From contig WELB01000106.1 in the NCBI GenBank assembly GCA_009602725.1, positions 339,317-403,316 of the forward strand: a stretch of DNA of 64,000 nucleotides, written 5' to 3'. This DNA is from Spirogloea muscicola. Taxonomy: Eukaryota; Streptophyta; Zygnematophyceae; Spirogloeales; Spirogloeaceae. Below the pieces are notes generated by a model, which saw only the letters and a program-made list of their open reading frames with translations, was not told where the DNA came from and did not search any database. The position numbers and the translations under genes were made by a program. Below, one piece after another: positions 25,863-38,733 of the stretch (the stretch's first letter is position 1; each line of letters opens with the position of its first letter).

Positions 25863-28800
25863 TCAAAGCGTGAGTGTGAGATTGATTTCCTCGTTCCTGT
25901 CATGGAGCGCCTCAGTTGGCGGATTGGACCGGCCATGAGGTGCAAGTGACAGGAAATCTGCAAGCCTCCTGCCAGTTGGACTTGCTTGTGGGGCTGCTTG
26001 ACCTACATCTGCACCACTCAGCAGAGACTTGCCACCCGGTGCTGGCTCCTTGAAGAATCCTGGAGGGCAGGACTGGTCATGGGCAGCTTGGTGACTACTG
26101 GTCGCATCAAAGTCTTCAGCGCTAGCTGAGGAGTTTGTCGCCACTTGAGTCGGAAGGGCAAGGGGTACGAACAGGGTGTTCAGTGACGGTTGCGGGCCAG
26201 CACTTGCGACGGGCCTCTTGAAGAGGGTTGTCAAGGAGGTCCGGCCTGGAGAGAATGTCCGATTGGAAACCTCCAGATCAGCTTCGCCCACGTACGTGGG
26301 AGCCAACGACGTAGCAGGGACGCTCTTCACGGACTCCTCGAGGCTTCCGCTGGTGTCCACGTCCATTGATGAGGACCCCATCGAGTTCGCGCCGTTCGAT
26401 TGCCTGAGGGGCTTGTGGCCCAATTTGTTGGCCTGCTCCTGCTTCTTCGTGTCTTGCCCGTCGGGCCTAGCTTTGCTTCTATCAGAGGTTCCTACCACCT
26501 TCACAGTGTCGCGCACCTGAGCAGAGCCCCCGAGTGCGGTGGACACTGCCGGCAATCTGCGCTCCTCAGCCACCGAGTGCGGGCTCAGCTTCGGCCGCTT
26601 GGCCTCAAGCGGACGGTTGCTGAGCGCAAAGCTCGCTTGCTTGGAAACCACCTGCAGCGGGTCTTGCCTAGAGCTCAACCTCCGCTCTTCCTCTGCAGAA
26701 GATGGGCCCCGCTTCTCCCTGTTGTCTTGGGCACTGTGCTTCCGAGCCAACCGAGGGTCAATCAGGCGCCCTGCGATGTGCCTCGCGGTCTCTTGCCTTC
26801 TCCAAGTGCCCTCCTCAACGGGCTCCAAGGACCATGTCCTCACCCTGTCGCCGTTGTCACTGGGCCTCCCATCATCCCTTGCTTTGTGCTTATCTCGCTC
26901 GACTCTGACAGTAGCACTATCCCTCCTCCTCTTTCTCCAACTGTCCTCTGAGTCCATGTTCCAGTCCCGCTCCGGACTCCTCCGTCTTTTCTCACGGTTG
27001 TCCCTTTCCCGCGTCCTTATCGTCTCCTCCAGCCCTTTGTCCTGCTTCGAGCCCCTCACCTTCTCCTTGTTTCGCTCCAAATGCTCCAAATAACTCCTTT
27101 CTCTTGGATCCAGAGCAATGTGACTCTGGTTACTCCACCACTCGCCCTTGTAAGGTGTCCTCCTGCTGCTGCTCGTATGTTCTAAATCTCTCCTTGGGCC
27201 CTCATAGAACCCATTATCCTCATATCTTCCATGAACTTGGGCTCTCCTCTCGCCCTCCGAGAACACCCTGCCGTTGCTGCGGCTCCTGTCCTCACAACCT
27301 CTCCTCTCTCCTTGGAGCAAGTTCCTGCCGCTGCTATCACTACTCTGCAGTTCTTTGCCTCTCCTTTCATAGCATGGGTCGACATCAAAAGTGTCGCTAG
27401 AGGGTAGCGACAAGCCAGCAGGTGAGAGCGGAGAGCTTGAGGCACTCCTATGGCTTTGTCCTGGGACCTCTCTTCTCTCGGCATAAGCGGGGCTGCTTGG
27501 TTGGGCTCGGGGGCTACTGATCCTCTCTGCAAAGGTCGACACCGGAAGATGATTGGGCTGCACAGGCATCCTCGGCAACGAGTGTGACGAGAGACTAGGC
27601 GGAAGTTGCTCCACGCTCTGTCTCCCCGCCGAGTCGGCTCTGGTCCACCTTTGGTAGCCATGCTGCCTTCCTGCATCGAGCAGGGTCGCGAACCTGGTGC
27701 TTGGGGGTGGACTGTGTCTCGTGGGAGACGAGCAAGGCCTGTCCGCTACATATGGGGGAGGGCACTGGTCTGGAGCCCTGGTACGGGGAGGTGCCGTGCC
27801 CCAAGTCCCTACGTTTCCATCATCGTCTCCTCCATACCACTCAGATTGCTTGACCTCTGCGCCCCTCTCTCCTTGCCTTCCATTGCTCTCGCGCCCTCGA
27901 CTTGGAGCCAGACCCCCATCCTCAGGGATCGCGTGGCTTGCTCCTCCATTGCACTCAGATTGCTCCGCCGTCTTCCTCCGTGGCTCGTCCGAGAAACCTC
28001 TTGCTTCCCTTCCACTCCAGCTCGGCCGCTCTTGTCCCGGACGTTGGGCGGTGTCCTTTGATGGCCGCACTCTGCTTCCATCGCTGCCCCTCACCTCTGC
28101 TTCCCGTCTTTGAGGGCTCCGGCTCCTGTGCTTTCCTTCATCCTCCCTTACAAGCAACCCATTCGCATGTGTCCGGCCACTCTGTTGCTTTGATGTATGA
28201 GGGAGCTCCCCAATTGCTGCATTAGGAGGGCGGAACAATAGCTCCTTGTGTTGATCTTTCAGACCCACACTGCTCAGACTCCCCCGCATATTGCTATCTT
28301 GCAGCAACTTAAGTACAGATCCACTCTGCAGCTCTGCTTTGTCTACCTCCTCGAGAATGGCAACCTCCCTCTGCACCAAGCTTCCGCCAGTGCCTTGAGC
28401 TCTGCCGCCTTCTCTGCTGGGCACAGTGGCCCCAGGAGACGTCTTTATGCTGTCTCTCCTCTCCACCATGCCCAAGGAGCTGACAGCCAGCGATGCCGTT
28501 GCTGCTCTTGCTGCTGTGCTTGTTATGACCTTCTCAAAGCCCGGCGGTAAGCTTGGTAGCATCGTACTTGGAGGACCGATTGGAGTGACCACCATTACAT
28601 TCTCCTTCGGTGACAGAACGGAGATGGGTGATGGAGGGGGCTTCTCCGGTGGCGGGGGCTTCTCCGCCGCCTGCGATTGGCTTGGTGCACAGCCGATCAC
28701 GCCCATCTCCGCATCATCTGAATGCTTAACGTGGAGAGGCTCAGGGACTGGCTGGCCAGTGGGCGCTGGATCGACTGCCACTTGTGGGGCCTCTCTTTCC

Positions 28801-31800
28801 TTGAGAACCCCTGCATCCAAGTCCTTCACACCATGCGGTTCCTCGGCTGGCTTGCCCCCAGTCGTCTGCAAGTCATGGCTTTCATCCTCTCGGGGGACGG
28901 AAGCTGCATCGGTGACCTCCTCCAGAATTTGGGTATCGCGGGCTTGCACGCAACCTTCAAGTTCAACTTCAGCTTCTCGAAGGGGAAGGGGGCGAGGCAC
29001 CTGCTTTGCACTCTTGGCCTTGTACATACCCCAAAGGTATAATGAACCTGCATGCACTACATAAGGATAAAAAGCAGCGAGGACAATGTCAGCCCTATTG
29101 TTGTTGACAGTCAAGTGTTTCCTCACATTGAAAAAGTTGTGAGCAAAGCTTCGCAGGTTCTATGTTTCCTAATGCTTTGCTAGGTCCAATGCAATTGCTA
29201 ATCCACAAATGAACATGGTGAGGCCTCCATGCATGCCACGGCTTTCAGCTTGGAGCTTGGTGTTGAGATGGAGACTCCAATTCACTCGGGCCTTTAGACA
29301 CTATCACCAGAGTGCAAGCGGCACCGACTCAAATTCCGAGGCAATACTTACCATGATGAGGTGGTGGCACAAGAGTGGATGGGAGAATGAGAAGGCATGC
29401 ATCTGGGAACTCAACCCTCCACAACAGATCGCCGTCGGCTAGAGACATCAGCCTAGCTTTGTAGTCTTCAATCGGACAACTGCAATTGGAGATGACAATG
29501 GAGCTTCTGCAATTAGAATAATCCATATGGCTAATCTGGTGAGCACCTGACAACTGAGTCCCTGCAAAGCACAGCTGTAAAAGTACCGGTCTGCAGGCTC
29601 AGACCGGTACTTTTACACAAGCTAAACAAGCTAAACTACAAAATCATGCGCAAGCTCAAAGACAAGGTACATACAGCAAGTGCACTACGTAAGGAAACTT
29701 GAAGCACATGGTGGCATGCCCATCAAATGCCCAAGCATGCCACAGGTCAACTCCCTTTCTTCTACAACTCACGCTCACAAACCCCTCAGTCTTGGTTATG
29801 GAGGGCAGGTGGGAGATACGAAGGGCAGGTGGAGGAGCCGGACCTGGCAGGGAAGAGGTAGAAGGCCACCAGCGTGTCAAACGACAGTTTCTTAGACCTC
29901 AGCCACTTGTGATGCCAGGTGTCATCCTCGCCCCTCTTCAGCTGCTGCACTTGCAGAGGCGACGGCAGGCCCCGGGTGGCCTCCGAGGCCCTGGACACGC
30001 AGGTGCTTGACACCTGCGCCTTCACGCCCCGCAGCCAAGGACTTCCGGTCCCTTGGTTGACAACCTGTACGTCACCCCTGCCCGTATCCCAGCAAGGCCA
30101 CCTTGCTCAGATTAGCGGATCCACAGAACCATAGAAGCGTACCCCTTCGACCTTACAGTAGTCATAGCTACACCTTAAAAGCACAGATTGGACCCTAGAT
30201 CCGGATGGCTTCCTGTCGAGAGCCCGTACTTCAAGTGCCTTGTCCACCTGTCCGCATGGACCAGCAGCAAGGACAATACAGTGAGGGAGGAGAAACTACG
30301 TGACCACGGTGAAGCAGAAGGCAAAACCTCTGCCTGTGAGAGAAGCAGTAGTTGAGAGACTCACGTCCACTCGTGGTCCTTCACAGGCTCAACCATCCCA
30401 GGCTCTTTGAGGGTCTCGGTTCCTCGATTAATTGGATCGTGTTTATCTACACCTTGAAGGCCTGCTGACGATACAGGCCTTGTGCTGACACCATCGTGGA
30501 GAGTGCTGGCAGACGAAGCACTGGAAGGTATCCTTGCTGCAGAAGAGGGACCAATGACTGGAAGAGCCCTGGCCTCGGCAGCCGGCGTTAAGTGTGGGAC
30601 CTGCATGTAACTGCATCAAATAAGTACCATGCAACAGCCATTCCTGTCCCTCGTCCTGCAGCGGTGAGGCTTAGGTGTAAAGATCTGCACAATATTCTTG
30701 AAGGTTTAGAGTTTAAGATTAAGGTTTTAGGGTTAGGTGTAGCTGGAATCAATGTACATCATTCAGTTACCAGCTGAGCGTCAGGTAGACTCAGACCCAT
30801 GCGTTGTCGGCCCAGGATTGACCGCTCCTGCCTAAAAACAAGCAAAGGAGAAGAAAGCTACTGCTTCTGGTATCTACAAGGAGGCTCTTCTGTCAGGCTT
30901 CCAAGTGACCAAGGAGGGGCTTGCAAAGTAGCAACAACTCTATAATGTAAAATGGTTCAGCGTCATGATACGTGCCTCCACAAGCATGGACAGCTGTTTG
31001 CCGCCAATGTCCCCGTCTGGATGCACAGTCTTCTGAGCCTGAGTCTCACTACATCCCGGAGCCAAACGGGGAGACCTGCAAGTTTCAGCCTCTGCCGCGT
31101 CTGGACTGCCAACACCCGCCAAGCCATTGCTAGCCTGCCGCTGTACAGCTTCCACTCCTGCCACGACCTCCTCCATTTTCCCCTCAACCTCCTGCAATTT
31201 CTGTCTTCCAAGTGGAATTATCTCATTAGGATCTCTGGAAGCTGCCTGGACTGCGTTCTGCCACCTCCCTTCCAATGTAGGAGAAAGCGTTGCTCCCTGA
31301 CTTTCGAGCGATGGATGCATGTCAATGTTTGACATTTCCAGCACAGTTTCTGCATACAGAATCCTGGCCATCCTTTCTGACATCCTGTCAGGCCGTCTCC
31401 TTTTCACCCCAAGCTCATCGCAGATCTGTGCCAGCCTCCTGGCATGCTCTTGGGGCGCTTGCAGAAGACTCATTTGCTGGGGATGCCGACCATATGCCTT
31501 CTCCAGGAACTCCACGGGAATAAGTGCACGCAAGTCCGCAAGGCCGATACTCTTCTGACCAGCTTGGCGCTGCTGCAAGACCGACATTGTAAAGCCTGCA
31601 CTCTGAGCACAAGCTACAATGCATGGAAGCAACGATAGTCTACGATTATTTGTGCAATGTATAACCTCAAATACTGCTGCCATCACCTTATGCTAGAAAC
31701 TGTGTTGAGACCTACACAAAATTCCGCTGTAAGATGTGTATCAGTAAGACTCTCTGCAGCTTTCCTACTATATACAAGCTTTCAGATAGTAAAGCAAAGC

Positions 31801-33569
31801 GAGTACCTCAGGTGCTTCTGCCCCTGCACTGTTGACAACAGCAGCAACCATCTACATCAATACCGCCAAACTGGCAAAGCCGTGAGAACTCGTCCACTTG
31901 AAATTTTCCAAGCAGCTCTTCAGCCCATGGAGTCACGAAAAGTTATTACTGACAAACCATAGACTCAAGAGTTGGCCTGTAACTGCTGTTGAATGCAGCA
32001 GGGCCACACAGGGAAACAAGCATACAGGAGGATAATGTCAATCACGCATAATGTTACCATGGCAATGGTGCACTTACTGAAGCTCCTTGATGGGCCGTCT
32101 GCATGTCATATGATGTCTGATCACTCACAACAGACATAGAGTAATCGCCAGCCTCTGACTCAGACTGCAGATCACAAACATATGAATAAGGACACCTCGC
32201 ATACAATGGCAAATTGCAGGTCCGGCTGGTGAGCCCCAAGCAACGTCAGCTGTCCTTAAAGGTAAAGTCACAAGACAATATTGCATGCAAGCTCCAGTGT
32301 GTGCCCATGCAAACAAATATGTGGTCTGTAATGCGAAACAAACCTCTTCGGCACCAAGCAAGTCATTGTCAATCAGTCGGAATTTTCTGCTCCTGAAACT
32401 TCTTGCAGCCCTTACTATTTGAGGAGCTAAAGGTGACCGCACATAAGGTCCACTGTCACTTTTGGTGCTAGTAGCTGGAAGATCTGATGTCTGTCAATGA
32501 GCAAAGAGTGGAGTTATGGCCGCTTTCAAAGCTATGTCCTGCACGGTCATGTGCTTAACTGTACTGTATGCAGTACAGGATCTCCATATGCAGCAAGGGT
32601 TTCTCAGGTGCAGGACGTGAAGTAGCCGGACAGCTGGAACAGGGGCACTGCCAGTCATTCTAATCACTGCATCAGAGTGGGCCCTCGACCGAAACACTCT
32701 CCATGATAGCATAGCTGCTCACCGCAGCGGGAGGGGCTAGCGCTCCGCCTGCTTCGATCTTCCTCGGCCCAAGTGCAAAACCTTGCCGTTCGCGCCTGGA
32801 CTTGCCCAGCGGGACAGCGAAGAGCCTGCTGTCAACCTGTGTTGCCTTCAGCACCTTGTCCCGCAACTGGGCTGTGTCGTCCTTGCGCTCCATCGCGCCT
32901 ACACGATCACTCTTGTGGCCGACAGTGTCTGCTCCAAGAGGCGGCACTGTAGGTCTCAGGCGGCCAGCATCAGCCTCTGCCAGCACCATGCCATCAGCGC
33001 CTGCTCTGGGACTGCCTGCTTCTGGAAACCGTGGCTCGGCAGCTGCGGTCATCCCTGGCGATCGACCCTGCCTGATCGATGAGAGACAGTGCCAGCATAT
33101 CCAGCTGCGCTGCTGCTCCCTCGTGAGATGCCCTCTCAGGCAGTACCTGTCCAAGGAGTGGACACAAATAGTACGAAAGATCAGGCGCTTTGGCATTAAA
33201 CTTTAGCCCGTCAGTTGCCAGGCTTGAGCCTTTCCCTCGGCGCGCAAGATTCGTGGCATAGGTTCTACTAACCAGACATTCCCAGCAGGATGTAGGCAGG
33301 ATAGAGCACAGGATCCGACAAGCTAGAGGGGCTCTTTGCTGCCACTCTCATCATCAGCATCCAATACCAGGATCTTCGAAAGACACGCGGCAACGTCCTA
33401 GCAAGCATTGCACGGATGGACATCAGTTGCCAGGCACGAGAGCTGACAGCGCCTGGGGTTCAGGGGGTTGCTCGACGATACGCGTGCGCTGCGAGCCTGG
33501 AGCAGCGAGAGCAGACGAGGAGCCACCCGGGAAGCCGGGGTCGCCGCAGAGGTGGCAGACGCGGGCAGC
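25863..33569 (-). CDS. PHD finger plus SPOC-like protein, AIPP2/PAIPP2 type, with giant disordered last exon
   Basis: In Arabidopsis AIPP2 and PAIPP2 are PHD proteins that work with BAH-domain H3K27me3 readers and CPL2 in gene repression. Here the first visible exon (from 33569) starts a PHD finger (ARVCHLCGDPGFPGG), continued by YCLRGHLTREQQRSWICWHC at about 33075-33160. The SPOC-like domain is spliced: HEW + TGDVQVVNQGTGSPWLRGVK, LPSPLQVQQLKRGEDDTW, FDTLVAFYLFPA, then DLLWRVEFPDACLLILPSTL, then SLYLWGMYKAK. This order (W-G start, LLILPS, LYLWGMYK) matches the plant AIPP2 C-terminal domain. The last exon (25863-29047, about 1060 codons, uninterrupted) is low-complexity: Pro/Ser-rich, then a mixed-charge Arg/Glu/Asp segment, with SLTTLFKRPVA and SLNTLFVPLAL near the end. 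The middle PHD exon and the N-terminus are unresolved and may reach the gap. Assignment to the plant family is by motif order only. Confidence 0.75.
30700..30742. repeat. Telomere-like motif in intron of the PHD/SPOC-like gene
   Basis: The plus strand reads AAGGTTTAGAGTTTAAGATT and then AAGGTTTTAGGGTTAGG, a degenerate TTTAGGG tract inside an intron. Confidence 0.55.
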
Positions 33570-34063
33570 CTGCGGCCAGGCGAAGCGCGGCAAGGCTCAG
33601 CATCAGATCACCGGCGAGTCTACTGCCGCCAAAGCTGGGCGCCCTTAGACCTATGTAAGCGCGGCCGATGAGAATGCTCGCATTCTGCGAGCATTTGACC
33701 ACAATTGATTTCCGTTTTTCATCGTCTCGCGGATTTATCAAAGCCGCGTTCGCCCGCCGACTCACGCTGCTCCTGGAGCCTAGGGCGCCGTCGGCGGCTG
33801 GTGGTGGCAAGGGGTTGTCGTCGGCGCCTGCTTCGCAGCCGCGTCCGGCCGCTGGCATAGCAGGGCGGCCCGCCCCTCTCCCGGCTGCGGCGCTGGCGGC
33901 GACGCTCCGGGAGCGACCCGCTCCCATCAGGCGCCTCCCCTGCCGCGCCACCCTCTGAGCCGCCACAAACCCCACGCGGCCGCGCCAGCGGGGGGGCTTC
34001 AGGCCGCAGGGCCCTTCGCGGGCGCCGCCTCCACCGGCAATCGCAGCGCGGCACGCGCGGGCG
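33570..34063. promoter_or_regulatory. GC-rich 5' flank of the PHD/SPOC-like gene up to gap 2
   Basis: This GC-rich stretch lies between the first supported exon of the minus-strand gene and the gap. It is open on the minus strand in Arg/Ala/Gly-rich frames, so N-terminal exons may lie here, but no motif distinguishes a frame. Confidence 0.35.
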
Positions 34064-34892
34064 NNNNNNNNNNNNNNNNNNNNNNNNNNNNNNNNNNNNN
34101 NNNNNNNNNNNNNNNNNNNNNNNNNNNNNNNNNNNNNNNNNNNNNNNNNNNNNNNNNNNNNNNNNNNNNNNNNNNNNNNNNNNNNNNNNNNNNNNNNNNN
34201 NNNNNNNNNNNNNNNNNNNNNNNNNNNNNNNNNNNNNNNNNNNNNNNNNNNNNNNNNNNNNNNNNNNNNNNNNNNNNNNNNNNNNNNNNNNNNNNNNNNN
34301 NNNNNNNNNNNNNNNNNNNNNNNNNNNNNNNNNNNNNNNNNNNNNNNNNNNNNNNNNNNNNNNNNNNNNNNNNNNNNNNNNNNNNNNNNNNNNNNNNNNN
34401 NNNNNNNNNNNNNNNNNNNNNNNNNNNNNNNNNNNNNNNNNNNNNNNNNNNNNNNNNNNNNNNNNNNNNNNNNNNNNNNNNNNNNNNNNNNNNNNNNNNN
34501 NNNNNNNNNNNNNNNNNNNNNNNNNNNNNNNNNNNNNNNNNNNNNNNNNNNNNNNNNNNNNNNNNNNNNNNNNNNNNNNNNNNNNNNNNNNNNNNNNNNN
34601 NNNNNNNNNNNNNNNNNNNNNNNNNNNNNNNNNNNNNNNNNNNNNNNNNNNNNNNNNNNNNNNNNNNNNNNNNNNNNNNNNNNNNNNNNNNNNNNNNNNN
34701 NNNNNNNNNNNNNNNNNNNNNNNNNNNNNNNNNNNNNNNNNNNNNNNNNNNNNNNNNNNNNNNNNNNNNNNNNNNNNNNNNNNNNNNNNNNNNNNNNNNN
34801 NNNNNNNNNNNNNNNNNNNNNNNNNNNNNNNNNNNNNNNNNNNNNNNNNNNNNNNNNNNNNNNNNNNNNNNNNNNNNNNNNNNNNNNNNNNN
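34064..34892. other. Assembly gap (829 N)
   Basis: An unbroken run of N between the 5' ends of the minus-strand PHD/SPOC-like gene and the plus-strand GDSL lipase gene. The lipase start codon is inside it. Confidence 1.
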
Positions 34893-37800
34893 GCTCCTCG
34901 TCGCCGGCATCGCCGCGGCGCTGCTTGCGGCCACGGCGGGCGGCGCCGCCGCCGCGCGATGTAAGCGCGCGCGTGAGCCCCTGCCGCGCGCCGACTAACG
35001 GCGGCGGCTTCGCTTCCCGGCACCGGGCCTTGAAATCGTCGATGTCGGCCGGGCCTCGCTCGCGGAGCTCGGCTCGTGCCCCGTCTCTGACGAGGGAGCT
35101 GACTGTGATGATGACGCTGACCTCGGTTATGACGTTGACGCTGACACCCTGCTTGCGCCGCCGGCAGCCACCGCCATCTTCACCTTCGGCGACTCCCAGG
35201 CGGACGTCGGGACCAACAACTACCTCAGTAGTTGAGACCCCAATTACTTGCTCAGTTGTTCACTTATTAGGCATATGTTGATTCCGTTGTACAGTTTTTT
35301 AAGGTTATAATGGATGAATCTGAGTCTATAGTACCTTCTTTGTCGCAAGTTGTGTCTTTTACGGCCTTCGTATGCATATATCCCTGCTGCTCAATCCTGC
35401 CAGAAGTGCCAGACCAATTTATCACTTTGCTCATATGACTACCGACTTCCTTCACTTCACCTACTTTAGAATAGGCTCCTCAGCTCCTGTAAGTGCCAGC
35501 TGCAGCTTGCGACCTCTGTGGCAACCAAGCGACACTTGTGCTGTATGCTTTGTGGAGCGTGGATAGTTAGGCTAGGATCATCCGTCTTTGAAGGGTCGAG
35601 CTGACCGCAGCAGCTCGAGCTGCGCTGCTGGCAGACTCGATTGACAAGGCCAACTTCCCCCCGTACGGCGAGACTTACTTCCATCGCCCCACGGGCCGCT
35701 TCTGCGATGGCCGCATCGTTGGCGACTTCATTGGTGATCTGCTCCTTCCTGTGCTCCGCCTCCTCTTCTGTCAGCAGCTCTTGCGCATTCCAGCCCGGCC
35801 GGTTGAGCCACTGGTACTGCTGTTGCTGCTATTGTTGTTGTTATTTTTGTTGTCGTTTTCGTCGTCGTCATCGTCGTCGTTGTCGTTGTCGTCGTTGTTG
35901 TTGTCGTTCTTGTTGTTGTGGTTGTTGTTGTTGTTGTTGTTGGTGTGCTTGTGGTTTGGCAGCTCTTGGTGCAGCTGATGGGTCCTAACACGAGTGCGCC
36001 GCCTGCAGCCACGTATGCACACCTGCCAGTGGCTCCGCCGTACCTGAGGCCCAAATCGAGCTTCAAGCACGGCGCCAACTTTGCGTCCGGCGGCGCCGGC
36101 GTCCTGGCCGACACTAACCTGCCCCCTGGCAAGGTCGCTCCTGCATCATGCTCGCCTGCGTCAAAGCTTCAGGACTCTTTAAATAAGTCACAAACTTATA
36201 TCTTGATCAACTTGGAGAAAATGACATGCCTTGAAGGCCTCTTCTATAATTACTATTGTGGCATGCCCTTGGTTGCAATAGAGCTCATCTTATCTTTTCA
36301 ATCATCTCTGCAATTTTTGGGATGTTTTGTGCGTCACTTGGCTAACGGACTGCCTACTGCAACCTACGTCCCTGCCACAGGCGGTTGGCCTCAGCCAGCA
36401 GCTCGCACAGTTCCAGCAGCTGCAGGCCAAAGCGCCGGCCAATCCTGCATGGGGTTTGACCACTGCAGTGCGTACACCGCCTCAGCAATGTTTTATGTCA
36501 TATGGTGCATCATTTGGCTTAAGCCCATAGTGAGTTGTGGATCAGAGATTTAAAGCAGGTCCACTTAAGAGCGACATCACTGGCTGACATCACTGAGCGA
36601 CCCACTTGCGCTGGCTATGCAGTTGACGCAAACGTGTGTCAGACAGATGCGTAGCTGTGTACTCGGCATCAAAGAGCCAGGCTTTTTCCTGCTTGCTGCA
36701 GGTCTACAACAATGCGCTCTTCTTTGTAACGATTGGCTCCAATGACTACTTCAACTACATTACCAACAAGACCGTGAGCAATGCCAACCCGCCCGTCGTG
36801 TACGTTGCCAAGGTTGTGGCCACCCTTGGGAAGGCAATAGAAGTAAGTTGTACCGTTTACTTCAATACCCGCATACTTTGCACTAGACAGCTCTGAATCA
36901 TAGTGGAAATATGAAGAACGAACTTGCAGCTTTGAGCAAGTGTAGCTAAGATAGCTTAAGTCTAGGTATGGCTGAACACCTCCATACGTGATTGCTTTGT
37001 GGATCATCAAATTTGTGGATGACCAAATTATCCGATATTTGACCGCGAAACATCGACCTGCCCTTTCCCATACATGCATGGGGCTCGCCTGACCAGCGGC
37101 CCTCCTTGGCTGCTGCTGTCCTCGTTCTTATTGGCAGACGCTCTATGCAAAGGGCGCCCGCAAGTTCCTCTTACCTCAGCTCCCGCCCCTTGGCTGCCTC
37201 CCTGTCGTTCGTGCGTACACTAAGACCACTAAGGGGTGCTACCTGCCGGCCCAACTGGCAGCAGAAATACACAATGCTGGCCTTCTTGCGCTGATTGACG
37301 TATACAAGCTGACGCTGCCAAAGGCCACCTTTGTCTTCGGCAAGGTTGAGGACTACGTCGTCGCTGTAGTCAACAACCCCCGCCAGTATGGTGGGGCACT
37401 CGACCTTGACTGGTTGTGTCTCAGAGGAATTTTCGGTAGCAATATATTCCTGGAAGAACTGTATTGGACATGATTTTCCTGTTGAGAGCTTACTGGGTTG
37501 CACACATGTGCAGGATTTAGCAACAGTGTCGATGCAAATTGCGGTGCGGGTCCAAATAATGCTTTGGTTGGCTGCGGCCGGAATGGCACATACAACGGCA
37601 TCAAATTATACGGGTGAGGTTGCTTCGGATGTCAACCTTGTGCGACTCAAAGCTTGAAACGTTAGCGTTCATGTGCCCTGACATTATTGACTTCTTCCTG
37701 CATGCCTTCTGCTTGTGTGCAATGTGTGGGACTGCCTCCCTTGACGACTTTGTGACCATCTGCTCAACATAAGGTGGTTCTTGCACTTGCAGGAGGGCTC

Positions 37801-37940
37801 GCCCGCGCCCGTCCAAGTATGTCTTCTGGGACTCCTTTCACGGGACAGAAGCCTTGTATCACCAGGTCGCCGGCAAACTCTGGTCAGGCGGATCAAAATA
37901 CACGACCCCCATCACTGTGCAACAGCTTCTGGCCAAGTAG
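34893..37940 (+). CDS. GDSL/SGNH-family lipase or esterase, secreted (5' end in gap)
   Basis: Serine hydrolase of the plant GDSL type acting on acyl esters. Exons join in phase: <34893-34960 (signal-peptide core LLVAGIAAALLAATAGGAAA), 35168-35227 (block I TAIFTFGDSQADVGTNNYL, nucleophile Ser in GDSQ), 35611-35733 (FPPYGETYFHRPTGRFCDGR), 36009-36133 (block II KHGANFASGGAGV), 36381-36467, 36702-36843 (block III VTIGSNDYFNYI), 37138-37390 (RKFLLPQLPPLGCLPVV), 37514-37613 (a Cys-rich GCGRNGTYNG segment) and 37793-37940 (block V YVFWDSFHGTEALYH). The Ser, Gly, Asn, Asp and His of the SGNH set are all present. The start Met and first signal-peptide residues are lost in the gap. The leader suggests ER entry and secretion or a wall location; the substrate cannot be read from sequence. 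Confidence 0.92.
35818..35945 (+). repeat. Trinucleotide microsatellite (TTG/TCG-rich) in lipase intron
   Basis: About 125 bp of drifting GTT/GTC/TTG units (TTGTTGTTGTTATTTTTGTT, TCGTCGTCATCGTCGTCGTT) lie within the intron 35734-36008. Open frames through it (for example poly-Thr/Asn on the minus strand) are artefacts of the repeat. Confidence 0.85.
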
Positions 37941-38733
37941 CATCTCCACCGAACTTGTATATGCACAACACACTCAGATCAAGTGCTGCTAGGAAGGAGT
38001 GCACTCTTAAGTTGCCAATTATTAGGCTCTGTGCTTCTTTAGTCAATTGTGCTGCTACATCGTCTTCGGCTTCACAGTCAGAGCAGTATTCTTATCGTAC
38101 TTTGCATTTTGAGTTTAGGCAAGATAGTGCTGAGCTTATGATCGAAGTAGAACAGCTTAGTCGCTGGATGGAGATGTCATGACTTGTGTGCAAAGTGCTC
38201 TATGGAGGCAAGCACAAGGTACAAGGCAAGTGAGCTGGCAGGCCTGTGAGGTGCTTCACTAGCAGGCAAGGCAGTGCATTCCAAGGACGTTGTCTGCCTA
38301 TTGTCACTTAGGCACACTGCCTGCCACTAAGTGTGAAGCATCCACATGGAAGCTGCCATCTCCCATAGGTAGCTAACCACAGACCGTGGATGGAACATAC
38401 ACTATCAAGCATTTGACCATGATGAGCAACATCAAGCTCACCCAAACGATGCTACACACAACTAGCACAGCCCAGATTTATTGAAGTGATTGGACAGGGC
38501 TGGGATTGGCATGTGTCAGACGCCCTCAATGTACTGCCAAAGGCTAGAGCGAAGATTCTGCAGTGATATTGGCGCAGCCGATCAAATGCAGGCAGGACAG
38601 TAAGCGGCCTGCCCAGACCCTTACATGCACAAAATTGCAGATCAATGATGGTCTGTGAGACCGAGATAATGCCAGCAAAATTGCTTCTAACTTCTAACTT
38701 CAAAATCTCAAGTACTGGGCCCAAGTGACTGTT
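37941..38733. other. Convergent intergenic region between lipase and HOP genes
   Basis: No frame with recognisable coding features. Contains the 3' flanks of both genes. Confidence 0.5.

Noticed and set aside
29048-29126. N-terminal extension of the giant minus-strand frame (RKHLTVNNNRADIVLAAF...)
   Set aside because: A TGCATGCAG acceptor at 29048-29050 joins the upstream SPOC-like exon in phase to SLYLWGMYK, so these residues are intron.
35728-36132. Minus-strand frame with poly-Thr/Asn runs
   Set aside because: It is the antisense of the trinucleotide microsatellite and flanking exons of the lipase gene.
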